From Bacteroidota bacterium (GTDB lineage: Bacteria; Bacteroidota; Bacteroidia; Palsa-965), in NCBI GenBank assembly GCA_020402865.1, contig JADBYT010000025.1:1-63072 (forward strand): a stretch of DNA of 63,072 nt, in the 5' to 3' direction. The translations under genes were made by a program, and so were the position numbers. Positions 26,583 through 36,089 of this stretch are shown piece by piece (position 1 is the first letter of the stretch; each line of letters opens with the position of its first letter). The notes under the pieces were generated by a model. That model was not told the origin of the DNA. It saw nothing but the letters and a program-made list of their open reading frames with translations, and did not search any database.

Positions 26583-26661
26583 ACTCCGTAAAGGTAATTA
26601 ATAAGCGGTGATTGGAAATTGCCCCGGCAGCTGATTTCTGCAGACTTGCTATATTTACTGC

Positions 26662-27468
26662 ATGCCGCGACCCGATCACCTGATATTTTTGCATGTTCAG
26701 AAAACAGCCGGCACCACACTGCACAACGTAATAAGGCGACATTACAGGCGTTCGGAAATGCTTACGTTTTATAATGTGCCGATGGCGCTGAAGTTTACGC
26801 AACTCCCGCAGGAAAAACGTAATCAATACAAAGTATTAAAAGGGCATCAGCCTTTTGGCCTTCATGCTTTTTTCAGTAAGGGAACTACAGAATACATTAC
26901 GCTGCTGCGCGAGCCGGTGGACAGGGTGATTTCGCATTATTACCATTTTGGGAGTGACGAAGAGCATCCGTTTCATACCGAGTTTCACCGCGAAAAATAC
27001 AGTATGATTCAATTGCTTGAAAGCGGTAAAATACCTAACCTGAACAACTGCATGGTACGCCTGTATTCAGGCGAGTATGACAGGGCGTATGATGCCTGCG
27101 ATGAAGGTATGCTTGAAAAAGCATTGAAAAATCTTGAATCAATGGCGCTGGTGGGCTTACAGCATGAGTTTGATATTTTTCTGTTGCAGGCGGCCTTACG
27201 CTACCACTGGTCTTTTCCGTATTACAGCAAGCGCCGTGTTTCAAAAACACGCATACAAACCCAAACGCTTGATGCAGCCACACGCCAATGCATTACGCAC
27301 TACAATAAGCTCGACATTGCGCTTTACCGTATTATGAAACCGCGTATTGAAGCCATGCAGGCGGGCCTGGGGAATGAATTTTACCAACAGCTTGAGCGAT
27401 TTAAACGCCGTAATGCGGTGGCCGGGAAATTTCTGAATATCTATAACAACCTGAGCCGGGCAAAATGA
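26662..27468 (+). CDS. Sulfotransferase family 2-like
   Basis: The protein has 268 residues. The 5'-phosphosulfate-binding loop is FLHVQKTAGTTLHNVI near the N-terminus, and the 3'-phosphate-binding segment is LLREPVDRVISHYYHF. These are the two PAPS-binding marks of Golgi-type (heparan/chondroitin) sulfotransferases, found also in bacteria. There is no signal peptide. It should move sulfate from PAPS to a sugar or lipid acceptor. It overlaps the next sulfotransferase gene by 4 nt. Confidence 0.85.
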   Translation: MPRPDHLIFLHVQKTAGTTLHNVIRRHYRRSEMLTFYNVPMALKFTQLPQEKRNQYKVLKGHQPFGLHAFFSKGTTEYITLLREPVDRVISHYYHFGSDEEHPFHTEFHREKYSMIQLLESGKIPNLNNCMVRLYSGEYDRAYDACDEGMLEKALKNLESMALVGLQHEFDIFLLQAALRYHWSFPYYSKRRVSKTRIQTQTLDAATRQCITHYNKLDIALYRIMKPRIEAMQAGLGNEFYQQLERFKRRNAVAGKFLNIYNNLSRAK

Positions 27469-28343
27469 GCAGCGAAAATTACAACCGCAACGTGCTTCGG
27501 GCTGAGGGTTTAATTCCACCACCCGGCCTGCGCTTACGGCTTACGGCCGAACAACGTATGCTGCCTTCGTTTTTTATTATTGGTGTGCAGAAAGGCGGCA
27601 CATCGGCCATGAGCGAATACCTCAGTGCGCACCCGCAATTGGTAAGGCCGCAACGCAAAGACATTTACTTCTTTAACAATGCGGAGAATTACGCAAAAGG
27701 CATGCGCTGGTACCGCGCGCATTTTGCGCATCCGTTTTACAGCCTGCTGAAACAATGGCGCACCGGTACAAAAGTGAAAACCACTTTTGATGCCACGCCA
27801 AACTACTTTGCGGCACCGGGTGCAGCAGAAAGGCTGCATACATTTTTTCCGGATGCAAAACTTGTACTGCTGCTGCGCAACCCGGTACAGCGCGCCTGGA
27901 GCAACTGGCGTATGAACCGCCGCCACGGCTTCGAACCGCTGGGCTTTGAAGAAGCATTGCAGGCCGAACACGCCCGCATAGCCGCCGAAGACCGGTATGC
28001 TGTCGATCATGGCACGCACTCTTACGTGCGGCAGCGCATGGGTTACCGCACCAATGGCGTGTACGTAAACTTTATGCGCGAATGGCTGCAATACTTCCCG
28101 GCGGGCCGCTTTTTCATTTGCACCACCGAAGAAATGGAAGCTGATACAGCCCGCGTGTATCAGGCACTTACCGACTTTCTCGAACTCGATCGTTTTAACG
28201 GTGTGCAATTCATTCGCCACAACGAAGGCGGCGAACGCGATAAAATGCCGCAGCAGGTGTACGAAGAACTCAGCCGTTTTTTTGCCCCGCACAACCGCGA
28301 GCTGGAACAACTGCTTGGCCGCAAAATGAACTGGGAGGAATAA
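27465..28343 (+). CDS. Sulfotransferase domain protein
   Basis: The protein has 292 residues and belongs to a different sulfotransferase branch from its neighbour. The PAPS 5' loop is FIIGVQKGGTSAMSEYL, and the 3' segment is LLRNPVQRAWSNWRMNRRHGFE. The 3' portion with KMNWEE and a long basic helix resembles heparan-sulfate N/O-sulfotransferases. It has no signal peptide. The start overlaps the previous stop by 4 nt and the MBOAT-SGNH gene follows within 5 nt, so the three form one unit. Confidence 0.9.
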   Translation: MSSENYNRNVLRAEGLIPPPGLRLRLTAEQRMLPSFFIIGVQKGGTSAMSEYLSAHPQLVRPQRKDIYFFNNAENYAKGMRWYRAHFAHPFYSLLKQWRTGTKVKTTFDATPNYFAAPGAAERLHTFFPDAKLVLLLRNPVQRAWSNWRMNRRHGFEPLGFEEALQAEHARIAAEDRYAVDHGTHSYVRQRMGYRTNGVYVNFMREWLQYFPAGRFFICTTEEMEADTARVYQALTDFLELDRFNGVQFIRHNEGGERDKMPQQVYEELSRFFAPHNRELEQLLGRKMNWEE

Positions 28344-28347
28344 CACC

Positions 28348-30900
28348 ATGCTGAACCGCATTTTCCCGCCACCCGCCGCCACTTCAAACGACCGCTTTAC
28401 CGCGGGCACGTTTCTGCTTGTGCTGGCGCAGGTGGCTGTGCTGTTTGGCATTATCGGGTACTGGGAAATTGAGCGGCAGAGCGGCCTTACACTGGTGCTT
28501 CCCTGGGCGGCGGCCGGTTTTGTGCTGCATGCCTTGATGCCGTTGCGCTTTCGTGCTGCATTTTTTGTGCTGCTCACAGTGGCCGCATTAATCTGGCTGG
28601 CCGGACCACTGAGCGGTATGCTGGTAGCCGCAGCTATTCTTGTGCTGCTCGGCATTGGTCATTTGCCGCTGGGCTGGGGCATTCGTGTAGCGTTGCAGCT
28701 TGGTGCAGGTGCGGTTATGACGGCGCTGCACATGCAGCTTGTGTATGCACCGCGACTGAACATTGCCGCCGGTATTGCCGGTTTATTTGTCATGTTCAGG
28801 CTCATACTTTATATGTATGAACTGAAGCACGAGCAGAAAAAAGCCGGCGTGTGGGAACGGCTTTCGTACTTTTTCATGCTGCCCAACCTTTGCTTCCCGC
28901 TTTTCCCGATTATCGACTACAAAACCTGGCTGCGCTGCCGCTATGCCGAACCCTTGCCCGAAATCTGGCGCAGCGGTATTCGCAAAATACTGCGCGGCTG
29001 CGTACACCTGATCATCTACCGTATCATTTACACACATCTTGTACCCTCGCCCGCCACACTGCACGGGCCGCTTGAACTGGCCGCTTACATTGCCACGGCT
29101 TACCTGCTGGTACTACGCATGAGCGGTGTGTTTTACATTGCGCTGGGCATGCTGCATTTGTTTGGCTACAGCCTGCCGCCGGTGTTTGATAATTTCTTTC
29201 TCATTTCGGGCTTCGGGCAAATCTGGCGCAGGATAAATATTTACTGGAAGGATTTTGTGACCAAACTGGTGTATTATCCGCTCTGGTTCAGGCTGCGGAA
29301 AGTGAACGGAATTAATGCGGTGTTTGTAACCGGCATCATTACCTTTTTTGTGACCTGGCAGCTGCACTCGTGGCAATGGTTCTGGGTGCTGGGGCGGTTT
29401 CCGTTTTCGCTTATGGATGCTATTTACTGGCTCACGCTGGGTGTGGTAATTACGTGGAGTCTGGTAAAAGCTGCGCAGCCGCAGACCGAAAGCCGCGAAG
29501 CCGGCTGGACACTGCGCGGGGCGCTGATCAAGGTGCTGCGCATAGCAGGAATATTTCTGTTTATGAGTGTGCTTTGGTCGTTCTGGAACAGCAAAAGTGT
29601 ATCAGGCTGGCTGTATCTGATGACACATGCGTTGAACGGTACTGCGGCCGATTATCTGTTGCTGGCGGGTTGCGTGGCGGGTTTGCTTGCGTTGGGTGTA
29701 CTTGCGCATTATGTGGTTTACCGCACCGGGTTTGACAATAACAAACCCATGCGTGTAGGCTATACGGCATTAGCGGTGTGTGTGGCGGGGGGGATATTGC
29801 TTGTTCCGTTGCACAATTCAGTACAAACTATGCTCCCGCCGGCGGTAAAACAGTTTATTGCCACGCTGCAGCACACCCAGCTAAACCGCTACGACCGCGA
29901 AAATGCCGAGCAGGGTTACTATGAACAATTGCTCGAAGATCCCACGCGCAGCAATCCGTTTCAGCGCCGCATTTTTGTGAAAGGCAAACCCGGCAGCGAT
30001 AAAATTACCCAGCCCGACAACAGCATTCTGCAACGTAAGCTGCGCCCAAATTCAAAGCTGGCACAGGATGGTTACACCATCAGCATAAACCGCTGGGGCA
30101 TGCGCGATAAAGATTATCCGCTCGAAAAACCTGCCGGTACTTTCCGCATTGCCCTGCTGGGCGGCTCTTATGAAATGGGCACAGGCGTGAGCGACGGGCA
30201 GAACTACGAAAGCCTGCTCGAAGAAATGCTGAATAACAAAGACAGCACAATTAAAGCCTCCCAACACATCGAAATTCTCAATTTTGCCGTGCCCGGTTAT
30301 CACGCCCTGCAACATGCCTGGCAAGCCAAACACGAAATCTGGCGCTTCCAGCCCGATATGGTGATCTACGTGGCACACTCCGAAGACCCGCGCCGCCTCA
30401 ATGGCTTTTTTGCCTCGCTCGTAAGCAACGGCGTGCCGCTTCAATACCAGTTTCTGGAGGAGATAAAAGACAAAAGCGGTGCCGCCCAAACACAAAGCCG
30501 CGACGAAATACGCAACCGCATGCTGCCTTACAACGATACGCTGCTGGGATGGGCTTATTCCGAAATGGCCATGCAATGCATCTTCCACAATACACCCATT
30601 GTCTGGCTCTACCTTCCTGCCACCGCCGATGAAGTAAACATTGCCGAACGAAACCGTATGCAGCAACAAGCCCAAAACCTCGGCTTCATTACCGTTGTGC
30701 TCCAAAATCCCTACGGCAACACGCCCCGCGAAGCCCTGCAGATCGGCAACGGCGATACGCACCCCAATGCCAAAGGCCACCAGCTTATTGCCCGGGCTGT
30801 TTATGCGAAAATTAGCGGGAATAACATTCCGGGTATTCCGCTTTATTCTACTTCAGGGCAATTTGTACCAGCCCCAGGCAATCAATACCTATCTAAATGA
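28348..30900 (+). CDS. MBOAT-like O-acyltransferase fused to an SGNH domain
   Basis: The protein has 850 residues. Residues 1-490 hold about ten to twelve membrane segments. A conserved-type His340 lies in FVTWQLHSWQWFW, after GQIWRRINIYWKDFV, which is the MBOAT layout (D-I/R-x-W and His). Residues about 575-850 form an SGNH hydrolase-like domain: block I LLGGSYEMG with Ser607, block II-like NFAVPGYHALQ, and the final block GDTHPNAKGH with Asp803 and His805. In alginate acetylation AlgI (MBOAT) and AlgJ/AlgX (SGNH) are separate; here they are fused. It is expected in the inner membrane with the SGNH part outside, acylating an exported glycan or lipid. A GGGAGG-like ribosome site lies at 28332-28337. 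It is the last gene of the sulfotransferase unit. Confidence 0.8.
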   Translation: MLNRIFPPPAATSNDRFTAGTFLLVLAQVAVLFGIIGYWEIERQSGLTLVLPWAAAGFVLHALMPLRFRAAFFVLLTVAALIWLAGPLSGMLVAAAILVLLGIGHLPLGWGIRVALQLGAGAVMTALHMQLVYAPRLNIAAGIAGLFVMFRLILYMYELKHEQKKAGVWERLSYFFMLPNLCFPLFPIIDYKTWLRCRYAEPLPEIWRSGIRKILRGCVHLIIYRIIYTHLVPSPATLHGPLELAAYIATAYLLVLRMSGVFYIALGMLHLFGYSLPPVFDNFFLISGFGQIWRRINIYWKDFVTKLVYYPLWFRLRKVNGINAVFVTGIITFFVTWQLHSWQWFWVLGRFPFSLMDAIYWLTLGVVITWSLVKAAQPQTESREAGWTLRGALIKVLRIAGIFLFMSVLWSFWNSKSVSGWLYLMTHALNGTAADYLLLAGCVAGLLALGVLAHYVVYRTGFDNNKPMRVGYTALAVCVAGGILLVPLHNSVQTMLPPAVKQFIATLQHTQLNRYDRENAEQGYYEQLLEDPTRSNPFQRRIFVKGKPGSDKITQPDNSILQRKLRPNSKLAQDGYTISINRWGMRDKDYPLEKPAGTFRIALLGGSYEMGTGVSDGQNYESLLEEMLNNKDSTIKASQHIEILNFAVPGYHALQHAWQAKHEIWRFQPDMVIYVAHSEDPRRLNGFFASLVSNGVPLQYQFLEEIKDKSGAAQTQSRDEIRNRMLPYNDTLLGWAYSEMAMQCIFHNTPIVWLYLPATADEVNIAERNRMQQQAQNLGFITVVLQNPYGNTPREALQIGNGDTHPNAKGHQLIARAVYAKISGNNIPGIPLYSTSGQFVPAPGNQYLSK

Positions 30901-30985
30901 TAATCAATAAATAAGAAGCAAAATAATAATCGCCATTTTTTGTATTATCTTTGTTCTTTCGTCAAAGACACACGATCAATAAACT

Positions 30986-32389
30986 ATGAGTCCCGATCCT
31001 CTCCCTGCTTCGGCAGAGAATTTTCAGATTTTACTTCAGGTTGTTCATTCTACTGAAATTTCCACACCACAGGTTCTGCTTATTATTCTGCTTATTCTGC
31101 TCAACGCTTTTTTTGTAGCAGCCGAGTTTGCCATTGTAAAAGTCCGCTCTTCGCAGGTTGATTTAAAAATCAATCAGGGCAGCGCCCGTGCCCGGATTAC
31201 GCGCAATATTCTCGACAATATGGATGCCTACCTCTCGGCTTCGCAGCTGGGCATTACGGTAGCCAGTCTGGTTTTAGGCTGGGTGGGCGAACCCGTGTTT
31301 ACAGCGTTAATGCTCAAACTGCTGGATGTAATGCACATCCATCTCGACCATGCCATTGTACAGAAAATAGCCATTGTGGCGGGCATTGCGCTTATTACCA
31401 TTTTGCACATGGTGCTTGGCGAGCAGGTACCCAAAACCTTTGGCATCCGCCACCCGCTCGAAACCTCGCTCCTGCTCTCCTATCCGCTGCGCCTGTTTTA
31501 CGTGGTGTTCCGCCCGTTTATCTGGCTTATCAACGGCATTACACGTATCACACTGCGCCTGTTTGGCCTGCGCGCTTCGGGTGAGCATGATGATGTACAC
31601 TCGGAAGAAGAGCTGCGCATGCTGCTTACCGAAAGCGAAGAAGGCGGCGCCATCAAACAATCGGAACACGAACTGATTCAGAACGTGTTTGAGTTCGACG
31701 ACCGCGTGGTACGCAGTATTCTGGTGCCGCGTACCAAAATGGCCGCCATTGACCTCGACAGCACACCGCAGGAAATACTCGATCAGGTAATTGAAGACGG
31801 CTACTCACGCCTGCCTGTGTACCGCGATTCACTCGACAATATTTCAGGCATTCTTTACACCAAAGACCTGCTGCGGCTGGTGAAAAATGGCACCCTTACC
31901 CGCGAAGCCATTGAAAGTGTAATCCGCCCCGCCCACTTCATTCCGCAAACAAAACAGGTAAACGCCCTGCTGCGCGAGTTTCAAACCCTCCATATCCAAA
32001 TTGCCATCGTAACCAACGAGTTTGGCGGCATTGCCGGTATGGTTACCATGGAAGATATTATTGAAGAACTGGTAGGCGAAATTCAGGATGAATACGATGA
32101 GGAAAAGCCTCCGGTAGAGAAAAAATCAGACACCGAATTTATAGTAAGCGCAATGGTTACGCTTTCAGACGTAAACGAAGTGCTGCCCGTGGCGCTGCCC
32201 GAAAGTCCGCATTACGAAAGCGTTTCGGGGTTACTTAATTATATTTTCGGACGTATTCCGGCTGTTAACGAAATCAAGGAATTTGGCGGTTACCGTTTTA
32301 CCGTACTTAAGCGTTTCCGGCACAGTGTGGAAAGTGTGAAAATGGAAGTGCTTGACCCGGGTTATAATCCGGATGATGAAAACGAATAA
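30986..32389 (+). CDS. CNNM/CorC-type protein (DUF21, tandem CBS, CorC_HlyC)
   Basis: The protein has 467 residues. The N-terminal DUF21 domain with three to four membrane helices runs through NAFFVAAEFAIVKVRSSQV and LASLVLGWVGEP. Two CBS domains follow (RSILVPRTKMAAIDLD, then DDGYSRLPVYRDS-like and EFGGIAGMVTMEDIIEE). The C-terminus is the CorC_HlyC transporter-associated domain (GYRFTVLKRF). Relatives export or regulate Mg2+/Co2+, and one Bacteroidota paralogue, GldE, supports gliding. Which role applies is open. A TATCTTTG -7-like box lies at 30946-30953. No partner is adjacent. Confidence 0.9.
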   Translation: MSPDPLPASAENFQILLQVVHSTEISTPQVLLIILLILLNAFFVAAEFAIVKVRSSQVDLKINQGSARARITRNILDNMDAYLSASQLGITVASLVLGWVGEPVFTALMLKLLDVMHIHLDHAIVQKIAIVAGIALITILHMVLGEQVPKTFGIRHPLETSLLLSYPLRLFYVVFRPFIWLINGITRITLRLFGLRASGEHDDVHSEEELRMLLTESEEGGAIKQSEHELIQNVFEFDDRVVRSILVPRTKMAAIDLDSTPQEILDQVIEDGYSRLPVYRDSLDNISGILYTKDLLRLVKNGTLTREAIESVIRPAHFIPQTKQVNALLREFQTLHIQIAIVTNEFGGIAGMVTMEDIIEELVGEIQDEYDEEKPPVEKKSDTEFIVSAMVTLSDVNEVLPVALPESPHYESVSGLLNYIFGRIPAVNEIKEFGGYRFTVLKRFRHSVESVKMEVLDPGYNPDDENE

Positions 32390-32548
32390 CGTTCTGCCTG
32401 AATTTGCGCTGACCGCGTAATTAATTTCTATTTTTTCTAATAAAAATAAAGCATCTGTTAAAAACACTGTTCACGTGTTTTCAATCTTGCGTATTTATAA
32501 CGCAGGGGAAAAGTGAAGGATATTGGGAAAGCCTGAAATTACGGCTGT

Positions 32549-32998
32549 TTACTCGCGGGTTTTCACCTTTTCCGGAGCCGGGCCGGTTTCGTAAATGAAG
32601 AAGAAAATGAGCCCCGTTACAAAACCACCAATGGCCTGCTCAATAACCTGCCAGATTACATCGAAAAGCATATACTGAAAATCAGCGCCGTAGCTGGCAG
32701 TAACACCAATTACAATGGCCATCATATACACCATCAAACCTGTTACTGCTCCTGCAATAGGCCCGCGCACAAGCGGATGAAAACTTATTTTATCAAGCAG
32801 GCGGATGTGATACAGGCGGGTAAGCAGAAAGGCCATGAACAAATACACACAGGCGGCCGCAATGAGAAAAATTCCTTTGGGATAGTTGATACGGGCATAA
32901 TCGTTAAGCACCACCCCGTGCCAGAGGTAGGAACAGCCAAACATGACTACCGCCGAGGTAATCCAGGCTATCATAAAGCGCTTCCCGTAAATTTGCAT
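32549..32998 (-). CDS. Small four-helix membrane protein
   Basis: The protein has 149 residues from the ATG at 32998; the frame also opens at 33022. It has four membrane segments: FMIAWITSAVVMFGCSYL, GIFLIAAACVYLFMAFLL, GPIAGAVTGLMVYMMAIVIGV and QAIGGFVTGLIFFFIY. The C-terminus is short and charged (EKVKTRE). I do not recognise a family; the two Gly-rich helices could line a small-molecule path or only pack tightly. It converges with the CorC gene, and the 150 bp between them hold no gene. Confidence 0.65.
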   Translation of the reverse strand: MQIYGKRFMIAWITSAVVMFGCSYLWHGVVLNDYARINYPKGIFLIAAACVYLFMAFLLTRLYHIRLLDKISFHPLVRGPIAGAVTGLMVYMMAIVIGVTASYGADFQYMLFDVIWQVIEQAIGGFVTGLIFFFIYETGPAPEKVKTRE

Positions 32999-33141
32999 TT
33001 GTTCGTTCAGAGAGGTGTGCAAATATACGTGTGTATGCTGGTTTTAGTTTCAGTTTTCGCTGAATGGGTAAGAAGAACCGATAGTTGGTAATTAACCCAT
33101 TTTGATTTTATGTATTTTCGTAAAAACAAACCACTGACCCT

Positions 33142-34740
33142 GTGAGAAATCTTCTCCTGATTTGCATACTGTCTCTTGCCCTTTCCTCCTGCCGCCGTGG
33201 CGATCCGAGCTGGGAAACCGGAATAGGCGTTCCTGTGGCGCATGGTTCATTTGGTATTGAGCAGCTCATCGCCGACAGCCTTACTTCAACCGGCGCTGAT
33301 GGTACGGTTTATGTCGATTATACATTTTCTCTCAATAATATTGGATTAGATACCCTGCTTGAAATTCCAGATACCACCTTGCGTTATATTTATCCTGCAG
33401 TATCATCGGGGTCGTTCCCGCCGGGAGCCACAATCTGGGGGCAGAATACCACCACCCGCTATCAGCTTGGAGCCATACAACTTATGAGCTGCGAAATGCG
33501 CGAAGGAACCATGCGGGTTGCAGTAAAAAACGACATTACCCAACCTCTTGACCTTCAAATTACACTGCCCTGTGCCACAAGTAACAGCCAGATACTCGAC
33601 ACCATACTTATTGTACCTGCGGCTTACAGTTCAACCGCAGCTTACCGTGATACGTTTGAAATAAGCCTGGCCGGTTATTCCGTTGATATGCGCGGGCCTC
33701 AGTTTAATCAGGTAAATACCATTACCATTCAATACACAATTAAAGTTTCTACAACCGCCACCGGGCAAGCCATCACTACAGCCTGGGCCGATAGCGTGGG
33801 TATGAACATGACATTTACCGGCATTAAACCGGAGCTTGTACGCGGGTACTTTGGTAATCAAACACTTCAGGCCGGCCCTGAGGAAACGGCCACCGGCATT
33901 TTCGACCTTATTACTGCGGGTTCATTCGGGCTCGACTCCCTGAAAATGGAACTCGAGCTCGAAAATTATGTGGGAATGGATGCGCGCATGCGGATTAACA
34001 GCCTCTGGACGCGTAATGCGCAAACCGGCCAAACGGTTATGATGGCGGCACCGGTAATCGGGCAAACCTACAACTTCAACCGGGCCACTTACAGTTATGG
34101 CAATCCGCCCTCGGTGCCTTCGCGGTTTACCATGCTGCTCGACAACAGTAACTCCAACCTGCGCGCGATGATTGAGAATCAGCCCGATTTTCTGGGCTAC
34201 AACATCAGTGTAGAAACCAATCCGCTGGGTAACGTTTCAGGCAGTAACGATTTCTTTTACACCGATTGGGGCCTGAACGCCAAAATGCATGTGCTGATGC
34301 CGCTTTCGTTTCATGCCTCGCAGCTTACGCTGGCCGATACGCTTGCTGTGGATATGACAGCGGTTGAAAATCCGGAAGCCATTGGCGGCGGCACGGTTAC
34401 GGTATATGCACAAAACAGTTTTCCGTTTCACGCCGCCATTCAGCTTTACCTGCTTGATGCGGCTGGCAATATTACGGATGTGCTTGTGGCGCAGCCCAAC
34501 GTAATTGCTCAGGCTCCGCTGGTAAGCAGCAACAGCAGCCTTGTTTCGGCCGGCAGCACACCCGGCATCCTGCACATACCGCTCACTGCCGACCAAAGCC
34601 GGCGTTTGCTGTCCAGTAACCGTGTGTATGCCAAAGTGGTATTTGATACCGGCTCGGCGCCAAACTATGTGCGCATACGTACTACCGATAAACTCGACCT
34701 GCGTATTACTGCAGATTTCAATTACACGTTCGGCAACTGA
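33142..34740 (+). CDS. Large lipoprotein of unknown function
   Basis: The protein has 532 residues from a GTG at 33142. The N-terminus MRNLLLICILSLALSSCRRG is a lipoprotein signal with lipobox LSSC. The rest is rich in beta-strands with regular Thr/Ser and Asn. It contains a segment like an outer-membrane or surface jelly-roll: LEIPDTTLRYIYPAV, later TTWADSVG-type turns. No catalytic motif was recognised. The next gene, DUF5723, starts five nt after its stop, and the third overlaps, so all three are in one operon and should act at the cell surface. Confidence 0.7.
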   Translation: MRNLLLICILSLALSSCRRGDPSWETGIGVPVAHGSFGIEQLIADSLTSTGADGTVYVDYTFSLNNIGLDTLLEIPDTTLRYIYPAVSSGSFPPGATIWGQNTTTRYQLGAIQLMSCEMREGTMRVAVKNDITQPLDLQITLPCATSNSQILDTILIVPAAYSSTAAYRDTFEISLAGYSVDMRGPQFNQVNTITIQYTIKVSTTATGQAITTAWADSVGMNMTFTGIKPELVRGYFGNQTLQAGPEETATGIFDLITAGSFGLDSLKMELELENYVGMDARMRINSLWTRNAQTGQTVMMAAPVIGQTYNFNRATYSYGNPPSVPSRFTMLLDNSNSNLRAMIENQPDFLGYNISVETNPLGNVSGSNDFFYTDWGLNAKMHVLMPLSFHASQLTLADTLAVDMTAVENPEAIGGGTVTVYAQNSFPFHAAIQLYLLDAAGNITDVLVAQPNVIAQAPLVSSNSSLVSAGSTPGILHIPLTADQSRRLLSSNRVYAKVVFDTGSAPNYVRIRTTDKLDLRITADFNYTFGN

Positions 34741-34745
34741 TTTTT

Positions 34746-36089
34746 ATGCAATTTGCATCTCCTACATACTGGCGTAATACCGCTGCTGCATTAGTCTTGC
34801 TGTTTACGCTGGCGGCCAATGCACAGGAACCGTTTTACAACGCCGGCCTGCCCCGCCTCGGCTTTGAACGCGATTACATGTGCGTGTTTGCAGGTTACTC
34901 GGCCGGCTCTACCATGATCACCAATTCGTTTATGAACCGTTTATACAAAGGCGGCTTCATTAACAACGACCTGAAAAACGAGGCACTCGAACGGCAAAAC
35001 CCCTACAATCACCTTGGCGCAGCCGCCGAAGCCGGTTACGCTTGGCACTGGCGCACCGGCTGGGGCAAAAAACGCACCGATACGATTATTGAAATATTAC
35101 TATACATCCCAAACAAAACACCCCGCCGTTACCAGCAGCACAATGTAACCTACCGCGAACGCTTTCTGCTCAATGCCGGCTTCAGTACAGATGCTTTCCG
35201 AATGCTGTTTGAAGGTAACCGCCCGTTTTACGGCGACACCATTGACCTGAACAAAACCCGCTTTACCAGTTTACGTTTTCAGGAACTGCACTACGGCATT
35301 GATTTTTACAACAACCGCTGGCCGGTGAGTTTTGGCGTGGGCGTTTCGGTGCTGAACGGACAAAACTTTTCGCGCGCTTACCTCAAAGACGGTTTTATTT
35401 ATACCGAGCCGCTGCTGAATTTCATCGACGTACGCGCCAATGCACAGTGGCAGCAAAGCGACACGGCTCAAACCGGCTGGGGCGTAACCAACGGACTGGG
35501 CGCCAGTGTTTCCCTTGCACTCAATTATCAGTTTCAGGATGTGTTTAAAGTAGAAACACAACTCCGCGATTTGGGAGCGATACGCTGGAACAACAATACG
35601 CTCAATTACATGCGCGATTCGTTAATTCACTTTACCGGCATTGATATTTCAAACGCCATTATTGATCCCGAATCAGTTGACGGGCTGCCTGAGATAGACT
35701 CGATTACCGGTACTGCGCGTAAAGCCGCGTTAACTACATGGCTTCCCGCCGCCTATTTCGTTCGCGTATCTTCGGTAATTAAAGACTATCACGCCTTGCA
35801 ATGGGGCTGGACCATTCAGGGCTGGACAGCTACGGGCTGGTACAGCGATAAGCCTTCGGCGCAACATACATTCTGGGGCGCGTATCAGATGGGTTCACGT
35901 GTGCGTGCGCAGGCTGGCGTGGCGTTTGGCGGGTTTGCCCGTTTTCAGACTCCGGCCGAACTGGCGCTTTCCTTTAAACACGTTCACCTTCAGGCCGGCA
36001 CACCGAATCTGCTTGCATGGCTTATGCCGGGGCACACAACCGGACAGGGGCTCTGGCTTTCACTGGGTTATCAATTTGGTAATAATTAA
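34746..36089 (+). CDS. DUF5723-like outer-membrane protein
   Basis: The protein has 447 residues. A signal peptide (about residues 1-26, ending ANAQ) precedes a barrel-like chain of aromatic-rich strands, such as LGAAAEAGYAWHWRTGW and ISFGVGVSVLN-like VSFGVGVSVLNGQNF. The repeated RWNNNTLNY/DLGAIRW segment and the final LSLGYQFGNN strand fit DUF5723, an outer-membrane family of the Bacteroidota. The function is unknown. It is the middle gene of a lipoprotein / DUF5723 / T9SS-cargo operon, so a role in displaying or anchoring the T9SS protein is possible. Confidence 0.75.
   Translation: MQFASPTYWRNTAAALVLLFTLAANAQEPFYNAGLPRLGFERDYMCVFAGYSAGSTMITNSFMNRLYKGGFINNDLKNEALERQNPYNHLGAAAEAGYAWHWRTGWGKKRTDTIIEILLYIPNKTPRRYQQHNVTYRERFLLNAGFSTDAFRMLFEGNRPFYGDTIDLNKTRFTSLRFQELHYGIDFYNNRWPVSFGVGVSVLNGQNFSRAYLKDGFIYTEPLLNFIDVRANAQWQQSDTAQTGWGVTNGLGASVSLALNYQFQDVFKVETQLRDLGAIRWNNNTLNYMRDSLIHFTGIDISNAIIDPESVDGLPEIDSITGTARKAALTTWLPAAYFVRVSSVIKDYHALQWGWTIQGWTATGWYSDKPSAQHTFWGAYQMGSRVRAQAGVAFGGFARFQTPAELALSFKHVHLQAGTPNLLAWLMPGHTTGQGLWLSLGYQFGNN

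Noticed and set aside
27534-28655. Antisense frame of 373 residues over the second sulfotransferase
   Set aside because: The plus-strand gene has clear PAPS-binding motifs. The antisense frame is an effect of codon bias and crosses into the next gene.
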